A stretch of 64,000 nucleotides of DNA from Ricinus communis (lineage: Eukaryota; Streptophyta; Magnoliopsida; Malpighiales; Euphorbiaceae), in contig NC_063263.1 in NCBI RefSeq assembly GCF_019578655.1, positions 13,825,001-13,889,000 of the forward strand, written 5' to 3'. The translations under genes were made by a program, and so were the position numbers. Below are positions 41,601-55,283 of this stretch, one piece after another. Each line of letters starts with the position of its first letter. Position 1 is the first letter of the stretch. The notes beneath the pieces were generated by a model that was not told the DNA's origin, searched no databases, and saw only the letters and a list, made by a program, of their open reading frames with translations.

Positions 41601-42922
41601 CACATTCACGTGCATTGTAGAACCAAATCCCATTGACTTCTTGAGCACCATTTCGATATAAAAGATATGGAACTTGGACCTCATACTCAAAATCCCCCAA
41701 AAGATTTTCAACCAAATTATCTGCTTGCACCAACATAATAGAGCTTATGCATACAAACAAACTCATAATCACTTGTGAAAAATTTAGAACGGAACTAAAG
41801 CCTAGTAACAAACATTGACATTACATGTTTAAGATATAAAAACTACATCAAAGAGTTCACTCATAATACCAAATAATCAATTCAATAGAACCTTAACTTA
41901 TATCATATTAACTTGTCAAACATAATGGATTCTTCTGTGAGTTGATATTTGTTTGATCTCATCATCTAGCTGATATTACCTCATCATATTCAAGATAATG
42001 ACATTTCAATTACTCACAAGTAAAAAGGAGTAGAAAACTAGTTGTACATGTCTCTCAGAGAATGGAGGTAACTAAAAAACTACAACAAGGCATATTTGGT
42101 TGTCAAAAATACACAATAATTACAGATAGATTATCTAGCATTTCTCAGATGATTCTACTAAATAGTGAGCAACGTTACATATTGTACTAAGACGTCGAAT
42201 CAGGACTGAAGCATCTAATCTTTTCTTCAATGCATAAAGATGAGGACTTACTAGAAATCAAAAGACAAGGATACTTTATAAATAAAGGGAATAAAGTGAA
42301 CTAAATAAACGGAGCAAAGCAACTTTGGTCTTGCATTTATAGATTAACAGTCAATCAGTAAAGAAAAGGACAAGGATTTGAAACCACATTCAATAGCATT
42401 CCAAATAATAACATTTAGCTAAAACTAATCTCTAAAGCCCATACATTTACGTCATTAAGAGTAAAAATAACTCAAGATGCATTCGACAAACCTGTATTAC
42501 GCCGGTTCATCACAATAAACTGAAAACGAGGCTGTGTATTCCTGAAATAAACTAAGAAAATCAGTAATTGCCACTCAGGAAAAGAATAAACACAATTAAA
42601 TCATACTAAACTGACCTCTTGACGACGAAAAGAGATCCTTCAACGTCCTTGCGACTCTGCTCATGAAGAATCAAATGAGAAATAGAGGGAAAGCAATAAT
42701 TGACATATTAAAGATGGAGAGAGAGAGATAGAGAGAGAGAGAGAGGGAGAGAGAGAGGCGGACCCATTGACTGAGGTCGATATTGAATTCGTAGAAGGTA
42801 ACATGAGCAGCAGTTATGAGAATTTCCTCTACGAATGGGTCGATTCTTTGAAGAACTGTTAAATTAAGGAGCTTTGTGCTCTGTTGGTCTATATTGGGCA
42901 TCAACTTTCCGTTTTGGGACAT
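38676..42922 (-). CDS. DCP1: mRNA-decapping enzyme subunit DCP1
   Basis: DCP1 activates the decapping enzyme DCP2 in P-bodies and promotes 5'-3' mRNA decay. Eight exons on the minus strand: 42764..42922, 42616..42656, 42492..42541, 41576..41720, 40624..40680, 40093..40219, 39274..39777 and 38676..38732, giving 379 aa; Arabidopsis DCP1 is about 367. Residues 1-140 are an EVH1-type domain with NLTVLQRIDPFVEEILITAA, VTFYEFN, FQFIVMNRRNT and EVNGIWFY. A Pro/Ser/Ala-rich linker follows, probably disordered. The C-terminal helix LSRDRIRDALLVLVQDNQFI is the conserved trimerisation region. The last coding exon is only 57 nt and lies 541 nt beyond the previous one. The start MSQNGKLMPN is the conserved plant N-terminus. 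Confidence 0.95.
42716..42758. repeat. (GA)n tract beside the DCP1 intron 1 donor
   Basis: GA-rich run on the plus strand, i.e. a CT tract 6 nt inside DCP1 intron 1, whose donor is the weak GG|gtccgcc. Confidence 0.9.
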
Positions 42923-43628
42923 TTTCCTTGACCAATTTCCAGTCCCCTAATTCACAAATACAAACCCTAGACAGATCTTCCGGTTCTAGAAGAAAAAATA
43001 AACAGCATATATTAGATTTGATGACGATGATGATGATGGCGGGCACACGCAGAGTTTGGTGCGTCGGTCTGTACGTACAAACGCTGACTATTGACTAAAA
43101 TGACCCTACTACTAACTAAACAGATAGATTGTCGTCGCTGCTCGTATTGTTGTTAATTATGCCCCTCGAACTTATGGTAAAGGGATTAAATAGGCCAAAT
43201 TTCAACTTTTTCAATTGTTTTGGACCAAATTCCAATGAAAAAAGAACAATAATTAATTTCAAATTTCAAATGAAAAGGTCACTAGCTATCTCAGTTTTTC
43301 TAAGTTGAAATTTATTATATGAATTGACAACCATTTAGTAACCACTGCAACATTTTAGTTTAAGATAGTATAAAGAATCTGCCAACTAAATGCCAAGATA
43401 TGATACGAACATTCAAGCAACCAAAGCTCATCTAACAATTAACTAGTTTTCCATTTTTATTATTCCAACATCAATAACACATTATCAAGTCCCAACAACA
43501 GTTTTGCTTGCATTTAAATTGGACTGTTTCTTTCAATTTCCTTTCTTTTCTTTTTTCTTTCTTTCTTTCTTTACTTGAAAAGCTGTAATCTTTTAGCCAA
43601 TGTAATCCCATAACTCTTTTCTTTTGGC
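42923..43628. other. DCP1 promoter/leader and OTLD1 3' flank
   Basis: Spacer between two genes that both lie on the minus strand. Coding signals are absent. A CTTT-type run lies near 43545-43572. Confidence 0.5.
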
Positions 43629-46600
43629 TCATTCAGTCGCTTTGCCTTTTCGTCTGCTGCTACTGGCAGTTTCCAAGAGGTAACAGACCATTGAATCCAC
43701 ATCGTCACCAAATATGCTGTATGCCTCAATCGCTTGCAGATAGCTGAATCCCATTGACAGAACCATCTGCATGCTACTGCTAAGTACAGTATCCTGCAAA
43801 CTGTTTGTCCTCGTGCCTTCCACCTTAGTCTCGCTGTCTGATGATCCTGTGTTTTCAACTACTGTCAGATGTCTAAGACACACTAAAAGTCGAGGGAAAA
43901 AAAAGACATAACAAAAAGGAAAGTTCTATTCCAAATTGTTTGCCAACAATTTCACAAGCCACTTTCTTGGAAACTGATTTGATTCAAATTCTATCCTGTA
44001 TAAAGACCTGTGCACTTACTTGCTCCAGAAGAAGATGGTTCAGCACCAGATGTAGAAGATTCTTTGTGACAAAGTTGCTGTTTGAACTTATCATTGGCCA
44101 GATACTCTGCACGAGAAGCTTCCATCACCATTCTTTCAATCTCTTTCTCAGTAAGCTCAAGATCTGAGTAAAATCGCCCCTCAGCTAAAAGTGCCTGTCA
44201 TTATGGAGTATCAGTAAGGAAAAACAGGACCACTGCATAGAATTTACTGCACAAGTAATTAAAAAAAAAAAGAAACTTGCATTGTCAATCTGCTGGTCTT
44301 GTTGAGCTTTAATTGCAGCTTTCACCTGATCCTTGTCCACATTTGTCTGCAAATAGCATATAATTGTATTACGTCAGTCAATCGATCTTTTTTTACCATA
44401 CCAGTCACCAGTCACCTATCAACAAAGAAGGTCAATCTACAAAATCAATTACTTCTTCTTTTTTTTCCCTTCCTTTTCTTTCTATATTAACCTATAATTC
44501 CTAAGCAAAAGGAGCAGAGACACACCCCTCGAAGACAGCTGAAACCAAGTCCTGCACCAACTGTCAGTCGACGTGGGTCAACAAGAGAATTATAGTGATT
44601 TCCGTGATGGTAACTTAGCCTTATGGGTGGCGTATCAGTGTTGTAGCTTCCATGGAAAATGTTGATAGGCTCTACATCAATGATTTTGGTCAGCAAGAAA
44701 AATTAAGCAAGTTGCAATGCATACTTGATTTAATGATTAAAGTAATCATATCCATACTAAAAATGACGAAAGTACTACCTGTGGTATATGAGTAAATATG
44801 GATAGGTCGGTTATACATTTCTGATAAAGCTTGAATCTCCACATTGTTCCCATAAACCTGACAATTAAGAAGAAAACGTCAATGTTCATTCTAGCCCATA
44901 TTATCAAGGCAATTAACCTCAAACATGCTGCACTGGTCAACTGATAAGATGGTGCATCAGAAATACATAAATAACAGGATTCAAGCAAACAATAGATGTG
45001 AAGCAGGGAAAAGAGTAGTACTCTAATATAAAATGCCATTTCTATAACACCCCATACCAAACAAAAAAAAAAAAAAAACTCTTATCTCTTCCCTTTTTGT
45101 CCCTCTGACAGGTGAGGGAGACAGGGATTCTGTTCACACTGAAAAAAAGATGTCAAAAAAGATTCCACTCATAACATGTAACTGACAGTGAGAATGGCAA
45201 ATGCCTTCAAAACTTCCTATTAGAGAAATGCATTCTGGAAAGTAATAGGCTATCCAATTTTCCTTTTCTCTACAAGGCTAATCACCTCAAATTATTCTGC
45301 AATAAATTATGCAAGTATATCATCTTTATCCTAATGCAAATAAACATAACTTCAAAGAAGCTTGAAACATATATACAACGTTTCAGAAGGTAATATATGA
45401 TAATATGATATTGAAGGTTCAGTAAGTTTTACAGTCTAATTAAGCGAAAGCTGAAAAGTCAACCTGGAGAGTATGAAAATACCTTGTCTCTTCTCTTTCT
45501 CTTACAGTAAGATGTAAAGCCTTCTGTAATAAATTGAGAAAAGTGATCCCTCTCCCGTTCCTGAATGAACAAAAAGAGATCAGGATAGCCCTACACCTCA
45601 CTAACAATATCATGCAGAGAAATACAGAAGTCCAAAAAAATTATCATTTATGCCACTAAAGCAATAAATTAGCATGGAGAAGATTTAAAATTCAAACCAA
45701 TAGGACAAAAAGATTAAGCTTCACTTCAAACATAATGGGATACTTGGCAACATAAAGACTAATGTAAATTTTAGAAAAGAAAATCCTTGATCTCCTACAG
45801 CTATCCAGGCAACTGACAAGTATACAGGAGATAGCAAGAAATGGCCTCCAACAGATAACTAGTGTTAACCCCCCAAACCCCATTCCCACAACTGGAAAAA
45901 AAGATAAAAAAATAAAAGTATAAATAACGAACCTTATCATAGCTCAATGTAATAGTTTACATTTATCTCCACTCAACAACTAATAACAACTGTTCCACCC
46001 TAGAATAACATAGCAGGTGTATAAAAGCTCCTATTCAGAAGATCCTCTGATGCCACCATGCTTCACTCTCAGTTTCCTTTCTTTTATGTTAAATTGACCA
46101 TTATTCTATTCAAATGTCTAGACATAAAAGATAAGCAGGAATAACTTGAAGCCTAATAAACAATGGCGATCGTAAGAGTCAACTAACCTATCAAACTGCA
46201 ATCATTGATAACATTTACCAAGGCCCTTTAAATTCAAATACAACAACTAATAACAACTGTTCCACCCTAGAATAACATAGCAGGTGTATAAAAGCTCCTA
46301 TTCAGAAGATCTTCTGATGCCACCATGCTTCACTCTCAGTTTCCTTTCTTTTATGTTAAATTGACCATTATTCTATTCAAATGTCTAGACATAAAAGATA
46401 AGCAGGAATAACTTGAAGCCTAATAAACAATGGCGATCGTAAGAGTCAACTAACCTATCAAACTGCAATCATTGATAACATTTACCAAGGCCCTTTAAAT
46501 TCAAATATATACAAACATTATGAATCAATTAAAAGCTAATAAAAATAATATGCCATTTCAATTTGCTCAAAATATTCTCCCAAAAAAATAATCCTTTTCA

Positions 46601-47970
46601 CCATGTGCTTATGAAAACTAATGTGCTTCTTTTGGGTGCTTTAAAAATGGCATCAACCATTCCATTATCTAATTACCAACATCAGGAATGAAATAGAATT
46701 TAAGCAATGAACACAGAAGGAAATTAAAATAAATAATCAGATTAATTACCATATAGTCTATGCACATTTGTCTAGTCAGATCATATACTTCAGAATCTCC
46801 ATATACTTGATCAGCAACAGCACGGAAGAGACAATTCCCATCCTCTAGCATTCTTTTGACTTCTAGTCCTTTAGACCGCCTTATGTCAATCTCAAATTGG
46901 CGCTCTCTTTCCTGACATCAATAACCCACCTTTAGACAATAAAATCCAACATGATTGCATTAACCCTCAATCAGAATGTAGAATGATTTGCTAATAATCA
47001 ATAGAATGCTTGATAAACAACTAAGACATTCAAGAATTTTTACCAAAACACTGAAGTCCAGTGACGGCAATAAATATCAAGATATTTTCCACCACATAGG
47101 AAGAAAAGAAAAAAGAAAAACGTATAATGCCAATGAGGTAATTAGATAGGTCATATCTGGACCACAAAAATAACCTCTAGAAGATCACAACACTGTCATT
47201 TGTCACATGTCTGTCACTTCAATCAAAGGTAGAATAGAACCCAACAAAGATATGCCTCAACCAGTACAGTTCTAGTGGTAAGAACTTACCAGATCATCAT
47301 AGGAGGAACCAAAGCAAGGGTTCTGCTCATCAGCACTATTATACCCCTCACTGTCGCCATGAGACCTAGGGGAGGAAGGCCGTGATCCAGATGGTGAAGT
47401 TCTTGTGGAAACAACAGGCCAAGCAACTGCTCTTCTAGATGATCCAGTTCGCACAGCATTAGAAATTCCTGATACAGATCTCCTTGAGCTTGAGTTTGTT
47501 GCCAAAGGTTTTGGAGGTGGCACGGGAGGGGGTGGTGGTTGCGGGCTTCCACTGCCAACATCTGGGGAACCACTGCTTGAACCATCACTCTCAGGTGTAG
47601 GTCTCTCCGTTACCCTCAGCCGATCCAATCCTTTTACCAATTCCCCTGATCTGACACCCTCAGCATTGACCAGTTTCTCGTTATCAACAACTTCGCTACT
47701 CGAACTCTCATTTTTATCACTATTTAAGCCTTCCATCGGTAGCTCATCATTTTTTGCAGCCTTGATCTCGCTACTCCCACAATACTCCAAGAGCTCATCC
47801 ACAACATGAAGTTGCTGTGCCTCATCAACAATTTCATCATCTTTCAGAGCTGAAATGACCTGAGGGGTAGCTGCACCTTGAATCTCTGACCGAGCAGCTG
47901 AAGAGGACCCTGCCCGGCTCTGGTTTGAAGAAGAAGAACCACTGCCTCGTTGAACCAAAATCCGAGTCAT
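43629..47970 (-). CDS. OTLD1: OTU-domain deubiquitinase, OTLD1-like
   Basis: OTU cysteine protease that removes ubiquitin. Arabidopsis OTLD1 (At2g27350) acts on histone H2B in gene repression; that role is known for the orthologue, not shown here. Eight coding exons on the minus strand: 47290..47970, 46750..46911, 45483..45560, 44779..44857, 44526..44671, 44281..44346, 44020..44194 and 43629..43861, giving 539 aa. Residues 1-225 are Ser-rich and low complexity, with a proline run and SPS/SPR patches. The OTU domain follows with catalytic box LEDGNCLFRAVADQ (Asp, Cys) and the His in HHGNHYNSLVD. The C-terminal part holds a UBA/CUE-like helical segment (MQMVLSMGFSYLQAIEAY). Intron 6 has a GC donor (AAT|GCAAGT). 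A 5' UTR intron (about 48004..48953) is likely. Confidence 0.92.
45974..46507. repeat. Tandem duplication of a 267-bp unit in OTLD1 intron 2
   Basis: Two adjacent copies (45974-46240 and 46241-46507) start CAACAACTAATAAC and end AAATTCAAATA. By eye they differ at one base (gatcctctg versus gatcttctg). The duplication is wholly intronic, so it does not change the protein. Confidence 0.93.
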
Positions 47971-49734
47971 TGTTTCAATTTTATTGCTCTCAATTACTGA
48001 AACCTGAACACCAATTCTTGATCCCAAATGACCCAAATTTAGAGACAGAGAAAGACCATAGTAATCATGGGTTTATCGCGTGTTCTTGCCTTGGGCACAG
48101 TGACGCCAATTCCTTTGCTGAAGGAATTCTTCCAGCCCAGATTCAGCTCCTCCTCGCCGTGAAACAATTTCTGCATTCCCCTAACAATTCTCATGAGACC
48201 CAGACCTCCAACTTTAAACAATAATAACCTTCTCTAAGTAGTCGAATTTTACCCGAAAAAAGAAATCCCACAATTCGCCTTCACAAGCTCAACTGCAATG
48301 AACATAATCATTTCCACGAAAATTAACATTATATTTATTGACAACACAATGTGAAACTACTTATATCATTTTTAAATGAAAACAAGGCTTTAGTTATGAG
48401 GGAAAAGGTAGGAAAATTCAGTAAATTTGGTCAAGTCTATCTTTTTCATATTGCATAAAGAAGAAAAATTAAGAACTTTCACTTTCACTTAATAATGCCC
48501 TAATCTCACTAACATACTCTTACAATAGAAAATCCTCCATATAATCTGGTCTTAATTCAAAGAATGACAGAATAAAATTAGTGAAGCCAAAGATTAAATC
48601 TTCCGTTTAAAAGAACAATAAAGGAAAAAAGAAAGTCTTACTTAAATGTACGTAATTTAAGTAATTGATATAAATCAAGCAATCTTCTCAATCATTGAAA
48701 TCAAAAAACAACAAAGTTAACAACTTTCTTTCACTCCCACTTTCTTCCTCTAAGAAAAGATAAAATAAAAGCATCAATCCGCACTCCAGAAACCAGAATT
48801 ATAACAAAAAGATGGATCAGAAAGGTTAAGAAAAGGAAAAACCAGAGCAATAGATATGAAATTGCAGAGATTAATAATGAAAACTAAAAAAAGAAAAAAG
48901 AAAAAAAAGAAAGCCGCAGAGTTGACTCAGAACGAGTTGAAAGAAAGACTCACCAGAAAGAGAGAGAGAAAAAAAATAAGATTGAAAAACCAGAAACTGT
49001 GAGTAGATGAGATCTGCAAAAGGTGAAAGGCAATCAAAGAGAGAGAATAGGGTCGTTGCTAGGGTTTTCTATTAAAACGATAAATTAATAAAAGAAAAAA
49101 AAAAGAAAAAGCTGATAACTTTGTAGAGAAGGAGAGTATTTCAGAGAGAGAAAATAAAAGACTTCGTTGGGTTAGAGAGAGAAAAGGGATTGGAAGACTG
49201 CTTTTTTTTAACGGTGGGTAGGAAAGGAAGAGGGGGAAAGATGAGGTGGACTCTACCATTAGCTAGTAGCAGGAGACGGCCGGTACACGACGGTTTTTAC
49301 ACGTGGCTTCTTCTTCACTATGTTTCCCACGTGTGTCTTTAGCACGTGTGTATGGATAAATCTACTCAATAGACTTTTACCCCATTTCTTATACTCTCAT
49401 CAAACTTGAGGTTTCTATTTTTCATATGGAAACAATTATTTACTGTGAAAATCACTTTGGAAAGTCATAACTCTAATCACCATTACTGAGATTCTAAGTG
49501 TATTTATTTATTAGTAAAAATGGTGTATGAATACAGTCTAAAAGATGATGCATTCATCATACCATACAATATGGATGTACAACACCAAACCAAATTCATA
49601 CAACACAACAACAAACCACACTGGGACAACCAACAGCCTGCTCTAATGCAAATCCCAACAAACTATATCAGAACATTTTACGTTGTAATGTAACAGCGGC
49701 ACCATGTTAAGAGTCTTTAAGATCAAGAATTGTA
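47971..49734. other. OTLD1 5' leader with probable intron, promoter, and CASP 3' flank
   Basis: On the minus strand a good donor (CTG|gtgagtc, ending the leader exon at 48954) and an acceptor (ttcag|gttt, exon resuming at 48003) suggest a 950-bp intron in the OTLD1 5' UTR. GA-rich DNA and CACGTG-containing words near 49298-49347 (e.g. ACACGTGG, CCCACGTG, GCACGTGT) look like a promoter with G-box/ABRE cores. Beyond about 49500 lies the CASP 3' UTR. Confidence 0.45.
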
Positions 49735-50617
49735 TCAGTTCCTTTTGAGAGCAAAAGCAGACAGCACAATCAGGAACGTCAACATTGCTGCGGTTATGAA
49801 AGAAGCCACCACAGCAGTACTCGTCTGCTGACAAAAGTCATTGAACTGCTGGCAAATTGCGTTCCAATTCGCATTTGAATTCCCATTATGAGCCAAGTAC
49901 ACTATGGCAGCTGCAGCAGAAGCGGCCGCGATTGTCAGAGCCATCACCACCTGTGCATTTTAACAATTACATTAATTAGTGAGTTACTAATGTGCATACT
50001 GCATCATTTTTCTGTTAAAATATAGCTTCAGCATATTCTTCATACTGTATCAAAGATGATAAGAAGAAGCCTTGGTACTATAGCGAGAGGCCGGACAATG
50101 CAGACTATGGAGAAAGGCAAGGAAAGTATTAGGTATCCACTAGCTATGCCATTTGCAAACACGAAAAACCTGCAAGTATGCATGATTAAATTAGTGTCAA
50201 GTATTATATCTTTTAATCTCAGGAATTTTCATTAATTTATAGGTTGCTGCATTTCCACAAATTGAAGACGAGACTGAAGCTTTACGTAGAATGAGTTAAA
50301 TATGCATACATGAAAGTTGGAAGATCATTATATTCGGCGTGGAACTGGAAGAACTGAGTGAAGAAGGGAAGAGTCTGCTCAGTAGTCCCCATAATGCCAG
50401 TGGCAGCTAAACCAGTTGCAATAGCACACAGCCTTACAACAAAGTCAAAAATGGCTACACCCTTTTTCCATCCTCCTCTTGGCAGCTTTTGGATAGCTTT
50501 AGCAGTAGTCACTACAACAGGTGGAGGAGGAGCATCAGCAATACCCTTTCCTTTAGGGTCGGCAGCTTTAGGCTCTTGAATAGTAATTTTTGCTTCACCG
50601 GTCTTCTCTGAATCCAT
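49735..50617 (-). CDS. Casparian strip membrane domain protein (CASP)
   Basis: CASPs are four-helix plasma-membrane scaffolds that mark the endodermal membrane domain where the Casparian strip lignin is laid down. Three exons on the minus strand: 50310..50617, 50046..50169 and 49735..49950, giving 215 aa. The cytosolic N-terminus is Lys/Pro-rich (about residues 1-53). TM1 contains the conserved Arg ([17 protein letters not shown]). Extracellular loop 1 carries [21 protein letters not shown], near the CASP signature. TM3 includes the conserved Asp ([19 protein letters not shown]). The second loop has [19 protein letters not shown], a CASP-type sequence, and TM4 ends at ALKRN. The CASP-specific loops favour a true CASP over the wider CASP-like family; by memory the Arabidopsis CASP3 locus (At2g27370) is close to OTLD1, as here. 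Confidence 0.92.
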
Positions 50618-51487
50618 AGGTATTAATCGATTTAGTAGTGGGGAGGACACTAATTAACCTTATTGAAGAAAACTAAAAGCTTGATATGAAATTCCCCTGA
50701 ACAGTTTTTGAGTTATATAGGCACTAAGAGAAGGGATCTAGTTAGTGGTTTAGCTATAGGAATGAGTTCAGGCGTTCGTATAACGTCAGAGAGGAGTGGT
50801 TGCCAGCAGCTAACTTGCTCCACTTAATACTAAGGAAAATTGGATCAATGCCAATTTTACAATCTGGATTTCTATTGGTGTTTTTAATTTAAAATAACAA
50901 CATGATACTTAGAGACCATGCATAGCAAGAACAAAGCACTTCCCCAGGCATTTGATACGGACCTTCCACCCGTTCTGCTTATTTTACAATATCACTCTAA
51001 GTAGAAAGCAGATACGAAGACATAATAAATAGGAAAAGAAAATTAGAAAAAGATATAGAGCTCGAGTTTCATTTAAACCCTCTCGCTTCCCAGGTGTGTG
51101 AATCAATCATTCAATCATAATCAAATATAACAGTTTTAATTACAAAAAGCTATCAAGCGTAGCTTCCCACTTACAAAATTTGTTCAAAAAATGTAATTCC
51201 TGTGCCAAACTGCCAATGAGAAAGGCCTTTTAGTAGAACTGAAGGAAAATTCTGCCTCTTCCTACATTACAAGCCGCACTTCTAGTTTTTCCGGATACAT
51301 GGTAAAGTATTTAGAGCTAGCCTTTATTTTGCATGTTTTGTAGCCCAAAACATAAAGGACGAAAGAACTTTAAAGTCTATATAGCTTGCTGTAGCTCTTT
51401 TGAATAAACCTAACTTCAGTGGATTCCCTTTTGAAACAAAATACAAAGTCAGAGAATATCTTTACAACAACAAATTACAAACACATT
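50618..51487. other. CASP promoter/leader and ELM1 3' flank
   Basis: AT-rich spacer of about 870 bp without coding exons. The left end must contain the root-type CASP promoter; no motif was assigned with confidence. Confidence 0.5.
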
Positions 51488-54400
51488 CTATGGCCGTAGT
51501 CTCAATCCGCGTTCTGCAAGGAATTCCTGCACACGACGGGCTGCTTCTGCAGTATCATTAAGGGGAGGGTAGCTCCAGCTCTCTGAAATCTGAAAAGCAA
51601 ACATAATATCTATTCATTAAGTGATCAAAGTAAATAAGGAAAATCCATAGTCGAAAGATGAAGAGAAGATGAACTTTTAATTGCATAAAGTCAGAAATGT
51701 TCCCCCGATAGGAGATGCAAGTACTGCCACCCAAGCATTCCAAGGTAGAACATACATATCACAATTAACCAAAGGGGCAATGACATTAAAAACAGAAGGT
51801 ATAGCATTGCAACTAAAGTACTTAATAACACAGGTCCATGCAATCAGTAAAACTGGGCTCAGCAAATTTGAAGGCAATAACTACATGGAAAAATATGTTG
51901 GTTAAACAATACAACGGGTTAGGACGGTAATGAGATTCTCATTTCTTTCTCTCCTAAAATTTCCTCTCATATGTTTCTCCTAACCTCCAAAAGAGCAACA
52001 GCAGAAAAAGTACTTACATCCTCAGAACCTGTAAATGGCCGAACCACTCCCCGTTCCCTCAAAGTTTTATGGAACTCGGACAATTTCCATTTACAACGCT
52101 CAGATCCCATGACATACACAGGTTTCCTGCACAAATGATATGGAAAACTTCATTTCAGTATTCCTAAGTAAATATAAACTTAAACACCGTAACAAAAAAA
52201 CTTCAAATCATTGAACACCGGTCAACTTTCTCATGCATACCCTGTGCTGCATGTCTCACTTATCATGCTGACTGAATCTGCTGTAATGACAAATGCATCA
52301 GCCCATGCTAAATGTCCCATATGTGGATTTGGCTCTGCAGATAATGGCATTCAAGATTTATAGCAAGTCCTGGTTTATATAAACAAAATAAGCCTTCAAA
52401 TTCGAGAAATGATACCTTCACCATCCCAGATGTAAATTTTTGGATTATTTCCAAGTTCTTTGATTATTACATTGGAAACCTGTAAATAGAATCACAAGAG
52501 AGACATAATCCATATTGATACGTGTTTGTCTAAAAACTGCGAGAAACCATGAGACATGATGTAGTACCTTTTCTGGCGTCCTATTTGAGAAAGATATTCT
52601 GACACTCCCACAACCATCAAGCACACTAAGCAAACTGGCAGTTAACTGCTTTGCAAGGTCGGTTCCATACCGACAGCAACCTATAAAAGTTAACAGAAAT
52701 TATCATGCATCAATCTTATGCTTTCAGTCCACCGGAAAAGAAAGAACATTGAGCGAACACCAGTCCAATTATCTATGATTAAAAAATATTATGACGAACT
52801 CAAATAAATGATGAAAAGAAAAAGAAACCTGTTCACTACTAGTTTTTGGGATAAAGCAACGCTGATCACTTACATCTTGATAATAGTGAAACTATCAATG
52901 TACATAAAAATAAATATAACTGAAAAGTGTAATGAAAAAATACCTGTAGGTCCTCCAATGTTAACCACTAATAAGGGCTTTGGCAAAGGAGCAAACTCAT
53001 CATGCCACGCACTAGCTGCACCACGAAGTGCTGCAAAATCGATTTGATGTAAAGCTCCCACAGTCAAAACCTGAATTTTGGGAAGAATAGTATATTACAA
53101 ATCCTAATTTTTGACAGAAGATAAAACATAATGAAGGTAACAGTTTCACTAAATCAAAACATAAAAGCAATATAATATTGTGCTACATACAACATGCCCA
53201 TCAGGAGGTTCACGTGGAGTTATCCACTTCCTAAGAAACCGAGGAACCTGCTCCTGTGCTTGAGGAGTCAAAGGGTAATAATCATGGTGTGGAGTGATAA
53301 CTAGGTCAAACCTATTCAAACTTGACCTAGGATGTTGTATCTGCAAAACAAAATCACAATAAAGCACAGAAATTAAAATACAGCATGAAATAAACGGTGT
53401 ATACTGACAAGTAGTCGTGCATATACACCTCAGGAAGCTGCACCTACAGTGCTACTGTGGAACACTGCAGGCTTTCTTGGAATGGCATGAAACAGGTTCA
53501 GTCACCAGTCTTATACTTTATGAGCTTGTCTTATATATGTGCTAGAGCAGTAATCCAATTCAATGGCAGCAGATTCGATCCACTAATTATCAGCAAGGAA
53601 CTAAAGAACACATATGCTACCTTTTATGATAAGGCTAAAATAGCATGGAGCCAAGTTAGTACCCACAAAATATTATAATTTGGTTGTTTCCAAAATAATA
53701 TCAAATGCACCTATTCCATTGTCTCGACCTAAACATAGAAGTTCTGAAATGCAACTTTTCCAGCATTCTTTTGAAAATCAAGATCATATGAGACAATCAC
53801 AATGTATAAATCAATTCTGAGGAGGATCATATATACCAAGTAATATTATTATTAAGGTCATTAAATTGTAATCAAGATGCATTTTTAACTCTTCAGTTTG
53901 TTAAGTTCTAGTGATGACAACATGGACCAAACGCTACCTTGAACAATGTCAGAGACAGCAGCAAAAAGATTCACCATATCTATAACTACAAATTGGCCGC
54001 AAGAAGCAAAGGGGCAACAATAAAATATCAACATGTCAAGCTAACCTAACAAAAGTATAACTTAAAAGAATTTATATCATTGATAAATGGTGTAAGCTAG
54101 ATTGGTCCGAACAGGAGCCAAATTAAAACCAGGACAACACAAATGTGTTCATGTTGCATATGAGATAGAATTGAGACATTCAACTTTGACATATAAAACC
54201 TTCAGAAAATAAACAAACAAAATAGTAACAGTCAACTATAGATGAATTATATGGAAAGAGATCACACATTAAACAAGAGATCACAAATTTAAAAAGATTG
54301 CACATGAACAACATATTATCTAACCCAGGTTGTATCAATTAGAATTCAATATAAAATTAAGTCCTCAAAAGTATACCTGAACAACAAAAACATTGTCAGA

Positions 54401-55283
54401 CGCTAAACGTTTTATAGAGCTAGCAATAGAAATAGTATCTCTGCCAGATGCAACCACCAATAAGGGACCATCCCTAAAAAGTATGATATGGAAAGAAAGC
54501 AAAAGAGAAATTAGCACCTCCTTAACAGAAACAGCTAAAGTTATTTTGTACTGAAATAGGCAAAGATAATAATTAGTTAAGGTTAAAAGAATCCATAGCA
54601 CTCCGAAGTTTAATAGCTTGGTGATCAAATGGGGAACTAAAGCTGGATAATTAGACAACTCAAAATTGCATGCTTGATTTTCTGTAATAGTATTTTACAT
54701 TTATATTCCAACTCAGATAATTATTCAAAAATTGCAATATACATCTTTATTAAAGGAAACAATTAAAAAGAGAAAGAAAAGTTGAATTACTTTTCAAAAC
54801 TGTCACGGGCCATGTTGACAATATGCTTTAAATCAGCTTCTAAAACAGTAGATAAACCCACAGCAGCACCATTTACTGAGTGTGAAGGCGCCAATTTTTT
54901 GCGTGTCCAGTAATAATAAAATTGCCTCACAATATAATCTAACTTCTTGTGCAAAGAAACAGGAAGCCAGTGTAGCCAATCGTTCACTCCTCCTCTAGGT
55001 CTAGTAACTCTCTATGTACATAAACAAAAATCAAAATTACAATCATAATACAATTCAACTTCACTAATTAAAAAAGGAATTAGGAAATTATAAAACTCAC
55101 ATATAAGACATGGTTATCGGAGAGACCTAAAGCGCGAACTAGACCGAGACTTTGATTCTCTGAACCGGGAAAACCATTACCAATAACGACGGCGCGTCTT
55201 ATCACGCTGTTAGCGCCAGTTTCGAAGATCTCCGGCACTCCCATGGTTGGGCTCGGCGGTTCCGGGAGTCTTATCGGCCTCAT
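51488..55283 (-). CDS. ELM1: Mitochondrial fission protein ELM1
   Basis: Plant-specific protein on the mitochondrial surface that recruits the dynamin DRP3A for fission. Ten exons on the minus strand: 55101..55283, 54791..55011, 54377..54473, 53191..53340, 52944..53070, 52568..52680, 52416..52479, 52241..52334, 52018..52126 and 51488..51589, giving 419 aa (Arabidopsis about 427). Conserved segments of the ELM1/DUF1022 family are RRAVVIGNGFPGSENQSLG near the N-terminus, DGPLLVVASGRDTISIAS, RFDLVITPHHDYYPLTPQ, VLTVGALHQID, WADAFVITADSVSMISE and the end EFLAERGLRLRP. No presequence or membrane segment is seen. The start MRPIRLPEPPSP is conserved. Its place beyond RIN1 and before a VAMP714-type gene matches Arabidopsis At5g22350, though other genes are interleaved here. 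Confidence 0.94.

Noticed and set aside
47405..47809. 134-codon plus-strand open frame within OTLD1
   Set aside because: Antisense shadow of the low-complexity Ser/Pro-rich first exon of OTLD1.
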